From: Mesostigma viride
Taxonomy: Eukaryota; Streptophyta; Mesostigmatophyceae; Mesostigmatales; Mesostigmataceae
Length of the DNA stretch: 62,500 nucleotides
NCBI GenBank assembly: GCA_009746045.1
Contig: RPFO01000078.1
Coordinates: 930,516-993,015 of the forward strand
Direction: 5' to 3'
The notes beneath the pieces are model-generated. The model was not told where the DNA came from, did no database searches, and saw only the letters and a list, made by a program, of their open reading frames with translations. The stretch's first letter is position 1; every line of letters starts with the position of its first letter. This document shows positions 10,686 to 20,578 of the stretch, piece after piece. A program made the position numbers and the translations under genes.

Positions 10686-12437
10686 TTACCCCCGGCTGAC
10701 AGGCCTACTGTTCCCCCTCCCCCCCAAATCCATAGGAACTAACCCCGAAGAAGACCCTGGCGGAAAAGCCACTGCTGGAGGGTCACGAGGGATTGAAGAG
10801 GGTGCGGGAGCCTGATTATCATAGGGGAACCCTGGGGATCCTGTCTGCACAGCATTCAGCCTACTAGGGGTAGCTGAAGGAATGCGTCCTGAAGTGGGAC
10901 GAATAGGAGCACGCTGAGGGGTACGAGGAGGGCGAGCGTCGGGATGAGGGGGAGCACCCGAAAGGAACTTGGGGCACTCACGTTTAAGATGACCTACTTC
11001 CTTACAATGATAGCATGTGATATGAGAGACATCAAGGGCTGAGAGGTCAGTAACACAGATATCTAATTCTTCTACATAGGAGTTCTCCTCCTCAGGGGTA
11101 AGGATAATATTATTAATACGGGAACGGGTAGGAAGAGAAGGGGTGGTGAAGAAATCTGCTACACGCAAGAGATGCTGGCGCACATGCTTGAGGGGCAGAT
11201 CAGTAAAACGGTAGGCAGAGAACTGGCGCTTGACTTCACGTAATAAGGGTCTACTGAGGCCCTGGAGGAAGCGGGCACGTACTTCTGCGCCCGACAAATC
11301 CCTAATTCGTACCATCTGAGCATCAAACTCTTTCATATACTCTTTAAATGATTTAGTACCCTGCTGCAAGGTACCAAAGGCTAATCTATCCTGCCAATCT
11401 GAATCAGGAGGGACTAAATGGTTCTCTAAACGCTTAAACAATTCTGCTACAGAGTTAGGGTAGGCATGAGAGGCCAAAGACTCACACTGAATGAGGTTAG
11501 CAAGCTCAGGAGTAATGCAGGTTGTAAGATAGTGAGGAACTAATACAGCATCAGAGACGCCATCTATTATGATTCTGCCACGACTCTGTGTTCTGGGTAA
11601 GCAACATAATAAAGGTGAAAAACTGTTGAGGGGTAGACTTGACATCCAGCTTGGGAAGGTTAGCAAAGAGGGGAAGAGCAGGGGCTTAGGGGGATTAGAA
11701 GAGTCAGTTTTTCCCATAGGGCCACTATCTTCCACTGCTACATAAGCGGGATAGAAGGAAGGAAGAGGAAAAGTCTTGGGTAGGGGTCTAGAAGGGGCCA
11801 CCGTTTCAGGCTGGTGCCCATAAGAGAAGGGGACAGTATATTGCTCACGAAGAGAGGAATAGGCAAAATGATCATAATTTCTATCATCTAAGGGCATGGT
11901 GCTGAAATCACTGTTAACTTCTAAATCAGCCACACGGGTAGGGGCCTGGGCTGCCTCATAGGCCGTCTCAGGGTAGGACCAGGAAGCAGGTGGGTAAAAG
12001 GGAACTGCACTAGGGCGCCCAGAAGGGCCGACAGGGGCAGAGGCACGACCCGTGTTAAACGCAGGCATGGAAGGCATAGGGTGGGAAGGAGGCCTAGCAA
12101 CATTGTTGGTTAGTGAGGACCTGCTGGGGGGTTGAGCCAGGGTTGCAGGAGGGGCAGGGGCCTGGTTCACAGCAAAAGAAGGATCATCACTAAATCTGAC
12201 TTGTGAAATACGTTGTTCATAGGTAGGTGGGGTAATTGAGGGACGACGGCGACCACCAGCAACAGGAGAAGGAGGTGAGGTACGCAGAATACCTTGAGGG
12301 GTAAGATGGTGTACCGTTTCCAAGGAGTCCCGTCGGTTACCACGAGTATTGTTATTGTTATTGTTATTGTTATTAGTAGTAGTATTATTATTATTATTGG
12401 TAGGTATGGGCGACATATCTCCACCCACTGGATCCAT
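10686..12437 (-). CDS. gag: gag of element A with zinc knuckle
   Basis: This 583-residue capsid/nucleocapsid precursor forms the virus-like particle and packages the element RNA. The N-terminal 200 residues are Asn- and Pro-rich (an AAT/AAC run near 12345-12395 encodes polyasparagine). A capsid-like core lies around residues 300-440, with the gypsy-type QGTKSFKEYMKEFDAQM stretch. A CCHC zinc knuckle, CYHCKEVGHLKREC, lies at about residues 475-488. It is a single open frame, unlike pol. The stop at 10686 is 94 bp before the protease frame, so pol expression needs a frame change or separate initiation. Confidence 0.9.
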   Translation of the reverse strand: MDPVGGDMSPIPTNNNNNTTTNNNNNNNNNTRGNRRDSLETVHHLTPQGILRTSPPSPVAGGRRRPSITPPTYEQRISQVRFSDDPSFAVNQAPAPPATLAQPPSRSSLTNNVARPPSHPMPSMPAFNTGRASAPVGPSGRPSAVPFYPPASWSYPETAYEAAQAPTRVADLEVNSDFSTMPLDDRNYDHFAYSSLREQYTVPFSYGHQPETVAPSRPLPKTFPLPSFYPAYVAVEDSGPMGKTDSSNPPKPLLFPSLLTFPSWMSSLPLNSFSPLLCCLPRTQSRGRIIIDGVSDAVLVPHYLTTCITPELANLIQCESLASHAYPNSVAELFKRLENHLVPPDSDWQDRLAFGTLQQGTKSFKEYMKEFDAQMVRIRDLSGAEVRARFLQGLSRPLLREVKRQFSAYRFTDLPLKHVRQHLLRVADFFTTPSLPTRSRINNIILTPEEENSYVEELDICVTDLSALDVSHITCYHCKEVGHLKRECPKFLSGAPPHPDARPPRTPQRAPIRPTSGRIPSATPSRLNAVQTGSPGFPYDNQAPAPSSIPRDPPAVAFPPGSSSGLVPMDLGGRGNSRPVSRG

Positions 12438-12528
12438 CCTTAATTACGTAAAGGAATAGGAATCTAAAAGAAGACAACAAAGGAAAAAGGAAAAACCTTG
12501 AAGGCCTGAAGCAAGAACAAAATTAAAA

Positions 12529-12921
12529 TCAATCCTTTTTAACAACAGTAATGGATAGTGAACCAAACTCCAAAGTGAGAGGAGTATCTGAAGCAGATGC
12601 AGATGCAGCCCGTTTAGGGGGAGAAGAAGGAGGGGTAGCAAAGACTAGAGCTTCTACTGGAGGACGACCATGAGGAATAGGGCGTACATGCAGACCTAAA
12701 TCTGTTTGGCTATGATCTATAAGGAACTGCTGAGCTTCTTCGAAGGACATAAATTTCTTATACCTAATTACGTTGTATGCACGATTCTGAACGATCTTCC
12801 TAGCGTCGGACCACGAAAGGAAAATGGAGGACCATTGAGGCGTAATCACTACGTAATATTTAGCTAGACTATTATCGCTAGAAGAATGGGAAGGAGCAGT
12901 AAAAGATCGCCGCTGGCTCAT
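12529..12921 (-). CDS. Small ORF upstream of gag with RNase H1 N-terminal (viroplasmin-like) domain
   Basis: 130 residues. Positions 21-69 read KYYVVITPQWSSIFLSW, a conserved KKF and FEEAQQFL. This follows the pattern of the RNA/DNA-hybrid-binding domain found at the N-terminus of eukaryotic RNase H1 and in caulimovirus viroplasmin (YYVV, bulge, SW, KxF, EEAxxFL). It starts 92 bp before gag and ends in a Ser/Ala tail. Elements B and C have an ORF with the same fold signature in the same place. A role in holding RNA/DNA hybrids during reverse transcription is an inference. Family assignment is by motif only. Confidence 0.75.
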   Translation of the reverse strand: MSQRRSFTAPSHSSSDNSLAKYYVVITPQWSSIFLSWSDARKIVQNRAYNVIRYKKFMSFEEAQQFLIDHSQTDLGLHVRPIPHGRPPVEALVFATPPSSPPKRAASASASDTPLTLEFGSLSITVVKKD

Positions 12922-13406
12922 GGTAACGCACCTTGTTCTTGAGTAGTCACGATAGGAGTGGAAGGGGTAGGAGTCGACTTAGCTGGGTTATCTGGATCAC
13001 CGAAATGACGAGGGCGACAACGGCCCAGCGCTCGTAGTCCTAAAGTCAGCGACCCAGTGAATTTCTGCGAGTGCGGCCGTCTAATGAGCAGCAACACGAA
13101 GGAAAAGGTGTAGGTACTGCGACGCTAATCGTCTCCGAACAGTAATACTCCCCTATCTATGACAGGAAACAACCGTAAGCAGGAAAACAAGGCGAAGGAC
13201 AGGCTAACTACGAAAGGGTTTATCCGCTGCGAGCAGGTCTAGCATCTAGGTAGAGCGTGTCCCGAAACGGGCAGCACTACTCTCCTAGCTTGAAGGCGAC
13301 CCGCCCATTACCTATCAAGGACGTGTCGGCTTCGTATTCCTGGACGCGGAAGGGGTCTTGAAAAGGCGTATGTGGCAAGGGATCGTCGTCTTGTTCTCTA
13401 CCTACT
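12922..13406 (-). other. 5' leader of element A
   Basis: About 485 bp lie between the primer site and the first ORF, without a convincing gene. A 3' exon-like or packaging role cannot be judged from sequence. Confidence 0.5.
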
Positions 13407-13424
13407 GAAGTTCCTCCGGAACCA
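13407..13424 (-). promoter_or_regulatory. tRNA primer-binding site of element A
   Basis: One base after the 5' LTR the minus strand reads TGGTTCCGGAGGAACTTC. TGG pairs with the CCA end of a tRNA. The core (TGGTT..CGGAGGAA) resembles the sites in B and C. Confidence 0.75.
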
Positions 13425-13425
13425 T

Positions 13426-13997
13426 TGTTACGCCGCGGATATCTACCTCCACCTCTACCTCTAATGGGCCTGATACTACCTAAACTGGTCAGGCCTCCTC
13501 TACTCAAACCTCTGGCGAAAGACGAACGTGACGGAGCTGATCTCAATGCATTAACGTAAGTGTTACTATAATACGCCATACAACCATTTACCAAAACCCG
13601 TTTACTCCAGGAATAGAGGAAGGAAACACAACTACACTGCCGTGACCCAAGCCTATATGTGTTAATTCATTTAACACACGCCGAGTGCACACACAAGGGG
13701 TAGAACGCGCATAAATGGTCACCAACGGTCCAACACGCTCGGGCCGACATGGCCCTCGCCTACAGATGCACGCTGGTCCACTACATCTACTGATGCACGC
13801 TGGTCCACTACATTCTACCACAGGATCAGGACCACTAGTAAAGTACGCGGCGCGGCGCCCAACGGCACCCAATGTACCACAGTACTGTTACGAAGACAAT
13901 AATGTCCCGGTAGGAGCCTAAACGTAAACCTAGGGACAACCGAGGCAAAAGACCTAATTTACGTCCGTAACTACACGAATTGTTACGCGACGTAACA
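13426..13997 (-). repeat. 5' LTR of element A
   Basis: 572 bp, same length and apparently the same sequence as 3262-13833's left copy (3262-3833). It begins TGTTACG and ends CGTAACA, followed by the TSD ATGTC at 13998-14002. Confidence 0.95.
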
Positions 13998-14002
13998 ATG
14001 TC

Positions 14003-14081
14003 ACCGCCTTCCCCACTCACAGGACAAGGCGGCTCCCCCACCAGTCCTGCTCACCTTCCCCTCCCGTGAAGACAAGCAGCG
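14003..14081 (+). pseudogene. Continuation of the ORF1-like relic after element A
   Basis: When element A and one TSD copy are removed, the frame from before 3257 continues into a Ser/Pro-rich stretch and stops near 14068. It is short and unrecognised. Confidence 0.3.
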
Positions 14082-14315
14082 TGTAACGTGCCCGGATTTA
14101 CACCTAAACCTGAGCTACGTCGCGAAAGATAAACTATGCCGGTATTAGGAAGAATCAAGGTGGCCTATTGCAGATCAGTGCGCTTCACGACTGGGGTCGT
14201 GAGATATCTGGCACCGCGACTTGATGCCAAGCTAATGATTCAATACACACTTATAATGGCTAGCAAGACCAATTACAAATGGATATAAGTGCCCCAGGTA
14301 CGTTCAATGTGTACC
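14082..14315 (-). repeat. Truncated LTR relic of the B/C gypsy family
   Basis: It starts TGTAACGTGCCC and follows, with many differences, the first 230 bp of the plus-strand image of the LTR of element C (33717 onward), including TCACGACTGGGGTCGTGAGATATC. Similarity stops near GCCCCAGGT at about 14310. It is old compared with the full LTRs. Confidence 0.75.
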
Positions 14316-14344
14316 TTGTTGGGGGAACCTTTTGTATCCTATCC

Positions 14345-15300
14345 TGGGGTGCTTATCTCAGCTAGCTAATGAGCTCAGTATCACAGGGGAGGGTGCAGTT
14401 GATCCTCTGGACCACTTTAAAATCCCTCTCTCCAGTATTGTCCCTGGTATGGATGCTTTCATCAAAGCAGTCAACATTCGATACATATGCACCAGGGGAG
14501 ATCCCTGATCTGGACAAGTTAGTGCACAGCCAGTTCCTCCATCCCTCAGCCTTTAATTGGGCTGGGTAAGTGGGACATAGCCATGCACTCACCCCAACAA
14601 ATCTCCGGCCACGTCATATGTATACAAGAATGCAAAACACAAAAAGGATTCACCAAGTGGCTGATGGCCATTGTCCACCAAGCCAGGCAGGAATGGGTCC
14701 TGCCCAACCCCCAAAACCCTCAATATAAACCTCCTGTCACCCCTTCATGGGAAGTGCCAGAGGGAGCAAAGAAGCTCACTTGTTCTCAAACAAAAACCAC
14801 AAAAGTGGGCTCCCCAATTTTCCATGCCAGACCATGCATGTGTCACAGAATGAAAGGGGACATCCACATTACTAAAAGGGGAAACCTACACACCTGGGCT
14901 GCAACAAACCTCAATCAGGATTATGCTCTCCCTGTTCCTCCACAACCTCAATGCAGGCCAAGACTTTGTCTGCAAAGCCACTGATATTAAAAGGGCCTTC
15001 CTCAGGGGGGATCCAGAAAAGGCTGAATTCCATTAATTGTGTGGAAAGGGAAGGGGTACGTGGTAGACACCCCAGCTGCATGTGGAAACCTTACATTGAT
15101 GAGCCCCACCTTATCATCAACATTGGGGTGGAAGGGCTTGTCAGTGCCCCTAAAATTTTCAGGGACTCAGCAGAGGAGGTATTCAGAAAGCTCCCGGCTA
15201 CGTATGATGACCTGGACCCATGTTTTTTTTGTTGTTGTACCCACCCCCAGCACATCATTCCAAAAAGCCATTTTTCCACCCTGAAAATTATTCTAGGATA
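14345..15300 (+). pseudogene. Copia-like protease-linker and RT relic
   Basis: A degenerate plus-strand copy of the lineage seen in gene H (58541-61013). Matching blocks are DHFKI..SL near 14420, APGEIPDL near 14490, ARQEWVLPNPQ near 14682-14715, PIFHARPC near 14815, IKRAFL-type sequence near 14990, NIGVEGLVSAPKIFRDSAEE near 15120-15178 and YDDLDPCFF near 15205-15230. Several frame changes and stops are required. It ends before the catalytic DD box, where an unrelated tandem repeat region begins. Confidence 0.75.
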
Positions 15301-15399
15301 GGCTAATGATTAGTTTGGCCTCAAATTTGGCACCAAGGTGCCTAATCAGATATCTTATGGTGGCATGTGGTCAAATAATTTTTTGGGAGTCGGCAGCAT

Positions 15400-16190
15400 G
15401 GTAACATGGTGACATTTGCTAGCATAAAAATACCGAATTTTCAGCACTTTCTGGCATGTATGCGTATATAATGACATCAAATGAACTCAGTTGGGCCTGG
15501 AACTTTGCACATGTTATAAACACATCCCATGCAGCATGCCCACAAAGTTTCAGGCTGGTTGGAGCACAAAATGGTGACAGATGCTAGCATAAATACCCCC
15601 AAAATGCAGTTTTTCAGGGTTTTCCAAGGGTTTCATCACACATATGCATATATAATGACACCAAATGAACTCAGTTGGGCGTGGAACTTTGCATATGTTC
15701 TAAACACATCCCATGCAGCATGCCCACAAAGTTTCAGGCTGGTTGGATGATAAATTGGTGACAGATGCTAGCATAAACACCACAAAAATGCAGTTTTTCA
15801 GGGTTTTCCAAGGGTTTCATCACACATTTGCATATATAATGACATCAAATGAACTCAGTTGGACCTGGGACTTGGCACATGTTCGAAACACATCCCATGC
15901 AGCCTGCCCACAAAGCTTCAGGCTGGTTGGATGACAAACTGGTGACAAATGCTAGCATAAATACAACAAAAATGCAGTTTTTCATGGTTTTCCAAGGGTT
16001 TCATCACACATGTGCATATATAATGACATCAAATGAACTCAGTTGGACCTGGAACTTGGCACATGTTCGAAACACATCCCATGCAGCCTGCCCACAAAGC
16101 TTCAGGCTGGTTGGATAACAAATTGGTGACAGATGCTAGCATAAATACCACAGAAAAAGCAGCTTTCTATTGTTCTTCCAAGGGTTTCAT
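15400..16190. repeat. 184-bp tandem repeat, about four copies
   Basis: The anchor ATGACATCAAATGAACTCAG starts at 15471, 15655 (one change), 15839 and 16023, exactly 184 bp apart. Each unit contains CACAAAGTTTCAGGCTGGTTGGA and TGCTAGCATAAA. The first and last units are partial and more diverged. No gene is present. Confidence 0.95.
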
Positions 16191-16330
16191 GGCAATCATT
16201 CCACCTTGGTGTACAGAAGGTTCCAAACAACACATCATTACATTATGCATCATATTTACAATGCAGGAAGGCATACTTGGGGGCACATGCCTATACTACA
16301 ATGCATTAATAACACAGCTCTAGCCAGCTA

Positions 16331-16560
16331 GCTAGCTATATAGTGGCTAATGCCACACCCGGGGGCACGTTCTCACGGCCCTGCATCCTTTTCCTTTTCT
16401 TCTTCTCTGCATCTGACAGGGGCCTGCCCCCCATCTTCTCATCCACCAGCCTGGTGAGCACCCTGACGTTGGTGACTTGCGTCAGCTACCCTACCCCCAT
16501 GGCACGCTTGGCCTTACGCTTGGTGAAGGTGGAGGGGACCGTGGGTGCGACAGTTGGTCT
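16331..16560 (-). pseudogene. Possible coding fragment, unknown
   Basis: On the minus strand a frame of about 75 codons with one in-frame TAG (near 16486) reads a lysine-rich stretch, then VTNVRVLTRLVDEKMGG and a highly charged DAEKKKRKR segment before stopping near 16342. Composition looks protein-like but I recognise no family. It could be an exon, a TE fragment or chance. Confidence 0.25.
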
Positions 16561-16616
16561 GGGTTTTCATCCACCCCCTTCCTCCAGTGCATGCGTGTGC
16601 TCCAACGCCTAAGCAG

Positions 16617-16904
<288 letters not shown>

Positions 16905-18160
16905 CATACCCTCCCTCCCTCCCTCCGTCCCTCCCTCCCTCCCTCCGTCCCTCACTCCCTCCCTCCCTCCCTCCCTCCCTCCCTCCCTCCCTCCCCCTCC
17001 CTCCCTCCCTCCCTCCCTCCCTCCCTCCCTCCCTCCCTCCCTCCCTCCCTCCGTCCCTCCCTCCCTCCCTCCCTCCCTCCTCCTCCCTCCTCCCTCCCTC
17101 CCTCCCTCCCTCCCTCCCTCCCTCCCTCCCTCCTCCCTCCCTCCCTCCCTCCCTCCCTCCCTCCCTCCCTCCCTCCCTCCCTCCCTCCCTCCCTCCCTCC
17201 CTCCCTCCCTGGCTCCCTCCCTCCCTCCTCCCTCCTCCCTCCTCCCTCCCTCCCTCCCTCCCTCCCTCCCTCCCTCCCTCCTCCTCCCTCCCTCCCTCCC
17301 TCCCTCCCTCCCTCCCTCCCTCCCTCCCTCCCTCCCTCCCTCCCTCCCTCCTCCCTCCCTCCCTCCCTCCTCCCTCCCTCCCTGGCTCCCTCCCTCCCTC
17401 CCTCCCTCCTCCCTCCCTCCCTCCCTCCCTCCCTCCCTCCCTCCCTCCCTCCCTCCCTCCCTCCCTCCCTCCCCTCCCTCCCTCCTCCCTCCCTCCCTCC
17501 CTCCCTCCCTCCCCTCCCTCCCTCCCTCCCTCCCTCTCCTCCCTCCCGCCCTCCCTCCCTCCCGCCCTCCGCCCTCCCCCCCCCCCCCCTCCCTCCCTCC
17601 CCCTCCCTCCCTCCCTCCCTCCCTCCCTCCCTCCCTCCCTCCCTCCCTCCTCCCTCCCTCCCTCCCTCCCTCCCTCCCTCCCTCCCTCCCTCCCTCTCCC
17701 TCCCTCCCTCCCTCCCTCCCTCCCTCCCTCCCTCCCTCCCTCCCTCCCTCCTCCCTCCCTCCCTCCCTCCCTCCTCCCTCCCTCCCTCCCTCCCTCCCTC
17801 CCTCCCTCCCTCCCTCCCTCCCTCCCTCCCTCCCTCCCTCCCTCCTCCCTCCCTCCCTCCCTCCTCCCTCCCTCCCTCCCTCCCTCCCTCCCTCCCTCCC
17901 TCCCTCCCTCCCTCCCTCCTCCCTCCCTCCTCCCTCCCTCCCTCCCTCCCTCCCTCCCTCCCTCCTCCCTCCCTCCTCCCTCCCTCCCTCCCTCCTCCTC
18001 CCTCCTCCCTCCCTCCCTCCCTCCCTCCCTCCCTCCCTCCCTCCCTCCCTCCCTCCCTCCCTCCTCCCTCCCTCCCTCCCTTCCTCCCTCCCTCCCTCCC
18101 TCCCTCCCTCCCTCCCTCCCTCCCTCTCTCCCTCCCTCCCTCCCTCCCCCCCTCCCTCAT
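16905..18160. repeat. (CCCT)n polypyrimidine tract, about 1.25 kb
   Basis: CCCT repeats with frequent register slips (CTCC, CTC, C-runs near 17575) leave one strand almost all pyrimidine for more than a kilobase. The open frames through it (proline/serine or glycine/arginine/glutamate repeats) are artefacts of the repeat. Confidence 0.97.
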
Positions 18161-18350
18161 TCATACACCCGTTCATTCATGCATGCAGCCGCTCATCATT
18201 GACACGCCTCCGTTGGGAAACTCACGGGGTATGAACTATGAAACGGGCGGTAAGAAAGGAAGAAGGAGCCGCCTCCCCAACATGCCGCCCGGCAAAGGCA
18301 GCGATGGGCCGTCCAGGAGGGAAACACTGCGCTTTGCCTTGTACGCCGGG
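18161..18350. other. Short non-repetitive stretch before element B
   Basis: I see no gene. It supplies the target of element B: the last five bases, GTGCG (18351-18355), are duplicated at 31756-31760. Confidence 0.5.
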
Positions 18351-18355
18351 GTGCG

Positions 18356-18940
18356 TGTTACGTCCCTGCCCTTTTGGTCGGACGTAACAATGGAATAAAT
18401 TACTAAGGCTGTTTGGTCTATTGGACTTGGGTTTTATGGACCTTGGCTATTGTGTGAATTGGACTAGTTATTTTGGTCCTAGGTTGTCCTTTTAGGGGGC
18501 CGGCGCTGTGGCGCCGCGCCAGTTCTGAGTCCGTCAGTAGTTCTAGGCGTGGATCCTGTAGTTGAGGGTCGATGTCGGCCCGGATCCTACGTGGAATGAG
18601 TGACTCGGATTGTTCTAGGGAAATTGGCGTGTATCTGCGCCGCAACCAACCTAGGTTAAATTGGTCCGAGGACGAGGGTCTCGTCCTCTTGGTTTAATGA
18701 ATGATAAGTGCGAATACGCCTACACATTGAGCCCGGGGCATTATCCATTTGTAATTGGTATTGCTAGCCAATATAAGTGTGTACGAATTAGCTTGGCATT
18801 AAGCCGTGATGCCAGATATCTCACGACTCACGTCGTGAAGCGCAACCTACTTTAGGCTATCTTGAATTATTCCTAATTCCGGCAAGAAGGGTCTTTCGCT
18901 ACGTAGCTCAGGCTAGGTGTGTCTGGGCAGGGACGTAACA
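18356..18940 (+). repeat. 5' LTR of element B
   Basis: 585 bp. Differences from the 3' copy that I could see: TGTAGTTGA versus TATAGTTGA near 18553, and CAAGAAGGG versus CAAGGAGGG near 18892. The motif ACGTCC/GGACGT recurs at both ends and inside near the start. Confidence 0.95.
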
Positions 18941-18941
18941 C

Positions 18942-18959
18942 TGGTTATCGGAGGAAATG
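18942..18959 (+). promoter_or_regulatory. tRNA primer-binding site of element B
   Basis: TGGTTATCGGAGGAAATG lies one base after the 5' LTR. The same sequence is present in element C. It differs by one extra T from the site in element D (TGGTATCGGAGG). Confidence 0.8.
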
Positions 18960-19688
18960 TGCTGGAAAGGTTAGCTAACTCTCGCGGAGAGGGTTAGTGA
19001 GCCAATTAGGATACCAAGACGAAGCTTGGCGTAGGTAGAGGTTCCGGAATTCAACGATTGCTGTCAGGCCGGCGGCCAGCCCGTAAAGGGATTCAACGAC
19101 GACCTAGCAGCAAGCGGCCAGTCTGGGATACTCGGCGGGGCTAGCAATAGTCCTGTGGTGAGGTGCTGTCAACGATAGCGTTCAGCTCTCCTGTTTTCAA
19201 CGACACCTAGTGGCGGCCAGGGCTTGCCTTCAACGACACCGGGTGGCGGCCAGCTCAGGAGGGATTAACGTCATCGAAGATGGTACGTCCCCTAGTTAGA
19301 ATCTTTCTTTACAAGCTATGCCTGCTGAAGGCTAGCTGGCGAGCTCGCTTTCTATCCGGGACCGCGCGCGTAGGGGGTTTATGTTATATGTTGTACCCTC
19401 TATAGGTTGTAAATGTTGTTGGTGCCCATGGACGTCGCGGAGACGGCCATTCGTTGTTTGACCTGCAAGGGGTCGTGGGGGTGGATACCGTCTGGCTGTT
19501 GCCGACTGTGTTGACGGTGTTTACCTCCGTGTGTGCGTATAGCCCGTTCCTGCGGAAGGCTCGGGCGTGTGCTGTGTTAGACTCTGTGCTTCTCCCTCGT
19601 TTGTGTTGGTAAAGGTCACTGCACCTAGAGGTAGCCTGGGATCCCTCTTTCTCTCCTGCTTGCAAGCCCTGCCAGCCTATGATGTAAC
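18960..19688 (+). promoter_or_regulatory. 5' leader of element B with five TCAACGA modules
   Basis: TCAACGA occurs at 19051, 19093, 19169, 19197 and 19230. Four of the five are followed within about 30 bp by CGGCCAG. The arrangement is preserved in the leader of element C. I see no protein gene in the leader. A structural RNA role (packaging, translation or dimerisation) is an inference. Confidence 0.5.
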
Positions 19689-20028
19689 ATGCCCAGACGC
19701 AACAGAATAAATAAGGGTGGTCAATCTGGATTTCCTTACTACGCCGTGGCCCATGATGGGGGCGAGGGTAGACCAGCCATATTTTACAGTTGGAAGGCAT
19801 GTGAAGAACACATCAAGGACAAGATAGTGTCTAAAGACTCTAGTGCTAAGTGGAAGGGTTTGATAACATCATGATGCAGATAGGTTTGTTAGGGAACACA
19901 TGCCATTGCCTGAGGGGATGCACACCACACGTGAATGCTCTAAGCCACCCACGCTCAGCAGTCAGGGGGAGGGGACAGCAGTTACAGTGACCTTCTCTCA
20001 GCTGACCATTGGCCCTAGCAAACAGTAG
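19689..20028 (+). pseudogene. Hybrid-binding-domain ORF upstream of gag, element B (frameshifted)
   Basis: It begins MPRRNRINKGGQSG, then PYYAVAHDGGEGRPAIFYSW and AKWKG, the RNase H1 N-terminal/viroplasmin pattern. A missing G in AAGGGTTTGATAAC (near 19857) shifts the frame so this copy stops at about residue 61. Element C keeps AAGGGGTTTGATAAC and reads through to 108 residues. The downstream sequence up to TAG at 20028 still matches the C protein. Confidence 0.7.
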
Positions 20029-20160
20029 AGGAGACCATTACTAGGGAGTAGTATTAGGTTCTATAGTCATAGCTCTATAGCACGTGGTTGCTCTCTCTCT
20101 TTCTCTCTCTTCCTTCCTGGGGAGGTGTTGCCTGCAGTGTAAGGTACCGGTACGAGCACC

Positions 20161-20540
20161 ATGCCCACACGGTCCCAAACAAGGAACGCCAGAGATACAG
20201 AGGAAGAGACTAGAGAACGAGATCTAGAGAATACAGAGGTAGAACCGGTAGACAACCACGAGCACGGTACAGAGGGGATAGAGGTACCACTGCACGTCCA
20301 AGCAGGGACAGATACAGGTGAGGTCATGGAGAGACCTGCGGAAGGCCCTTCACGATCCAGAGATCAGAACCCTAGGTTCCCAGCGGATGGGGACGATCTA
20401 GACGCCTTAACAAGGCAGGGAGATGACAGGAACGACCGAGAGAGGCTCCAAGACTACTCGCAGCAGCAGCAACAGCAGCAACAGCAGCAACCGCAGCAGC
20501 AGCAACAGCAGCAGCAACAGCAGCAGCAGCAACAGCAGCA

Positions 20541-20578
<38 letters not shown>

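Larger units (their letters stand above)
3262..13997 (-). mobile_element. Ty3/gypsy chromovirus-type LTR retrotransposon, element A
   Basis: The element is complete in outline, 10.7 kb, and reads on the minus strand. Two 572-bp LTRs start TGTTACG and end CGTAACA, and a 5-bp TSD (ATGTC) flanks them. From its 5' end the order is LTR, tRNA primer site, small RNase-H1-N-terminal-like ORF, gag with zinc knuckle, pol (protease, RT, RNase H, integrase, chromodomain), a third large ORF, polypurine tract, LTR. I saw no differences between the LTRs, implying recent insertion, yet pol carries many single-base frame breaks. The gag-pol part is visibly AT-richer than the third ORF. Confidence 0.95.

Noticed and set aside
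15400-16190. CRISPR array
   Set aside because: The repeats are 184-bp contiguous units without unique spacers, in a eukaryotic setting.
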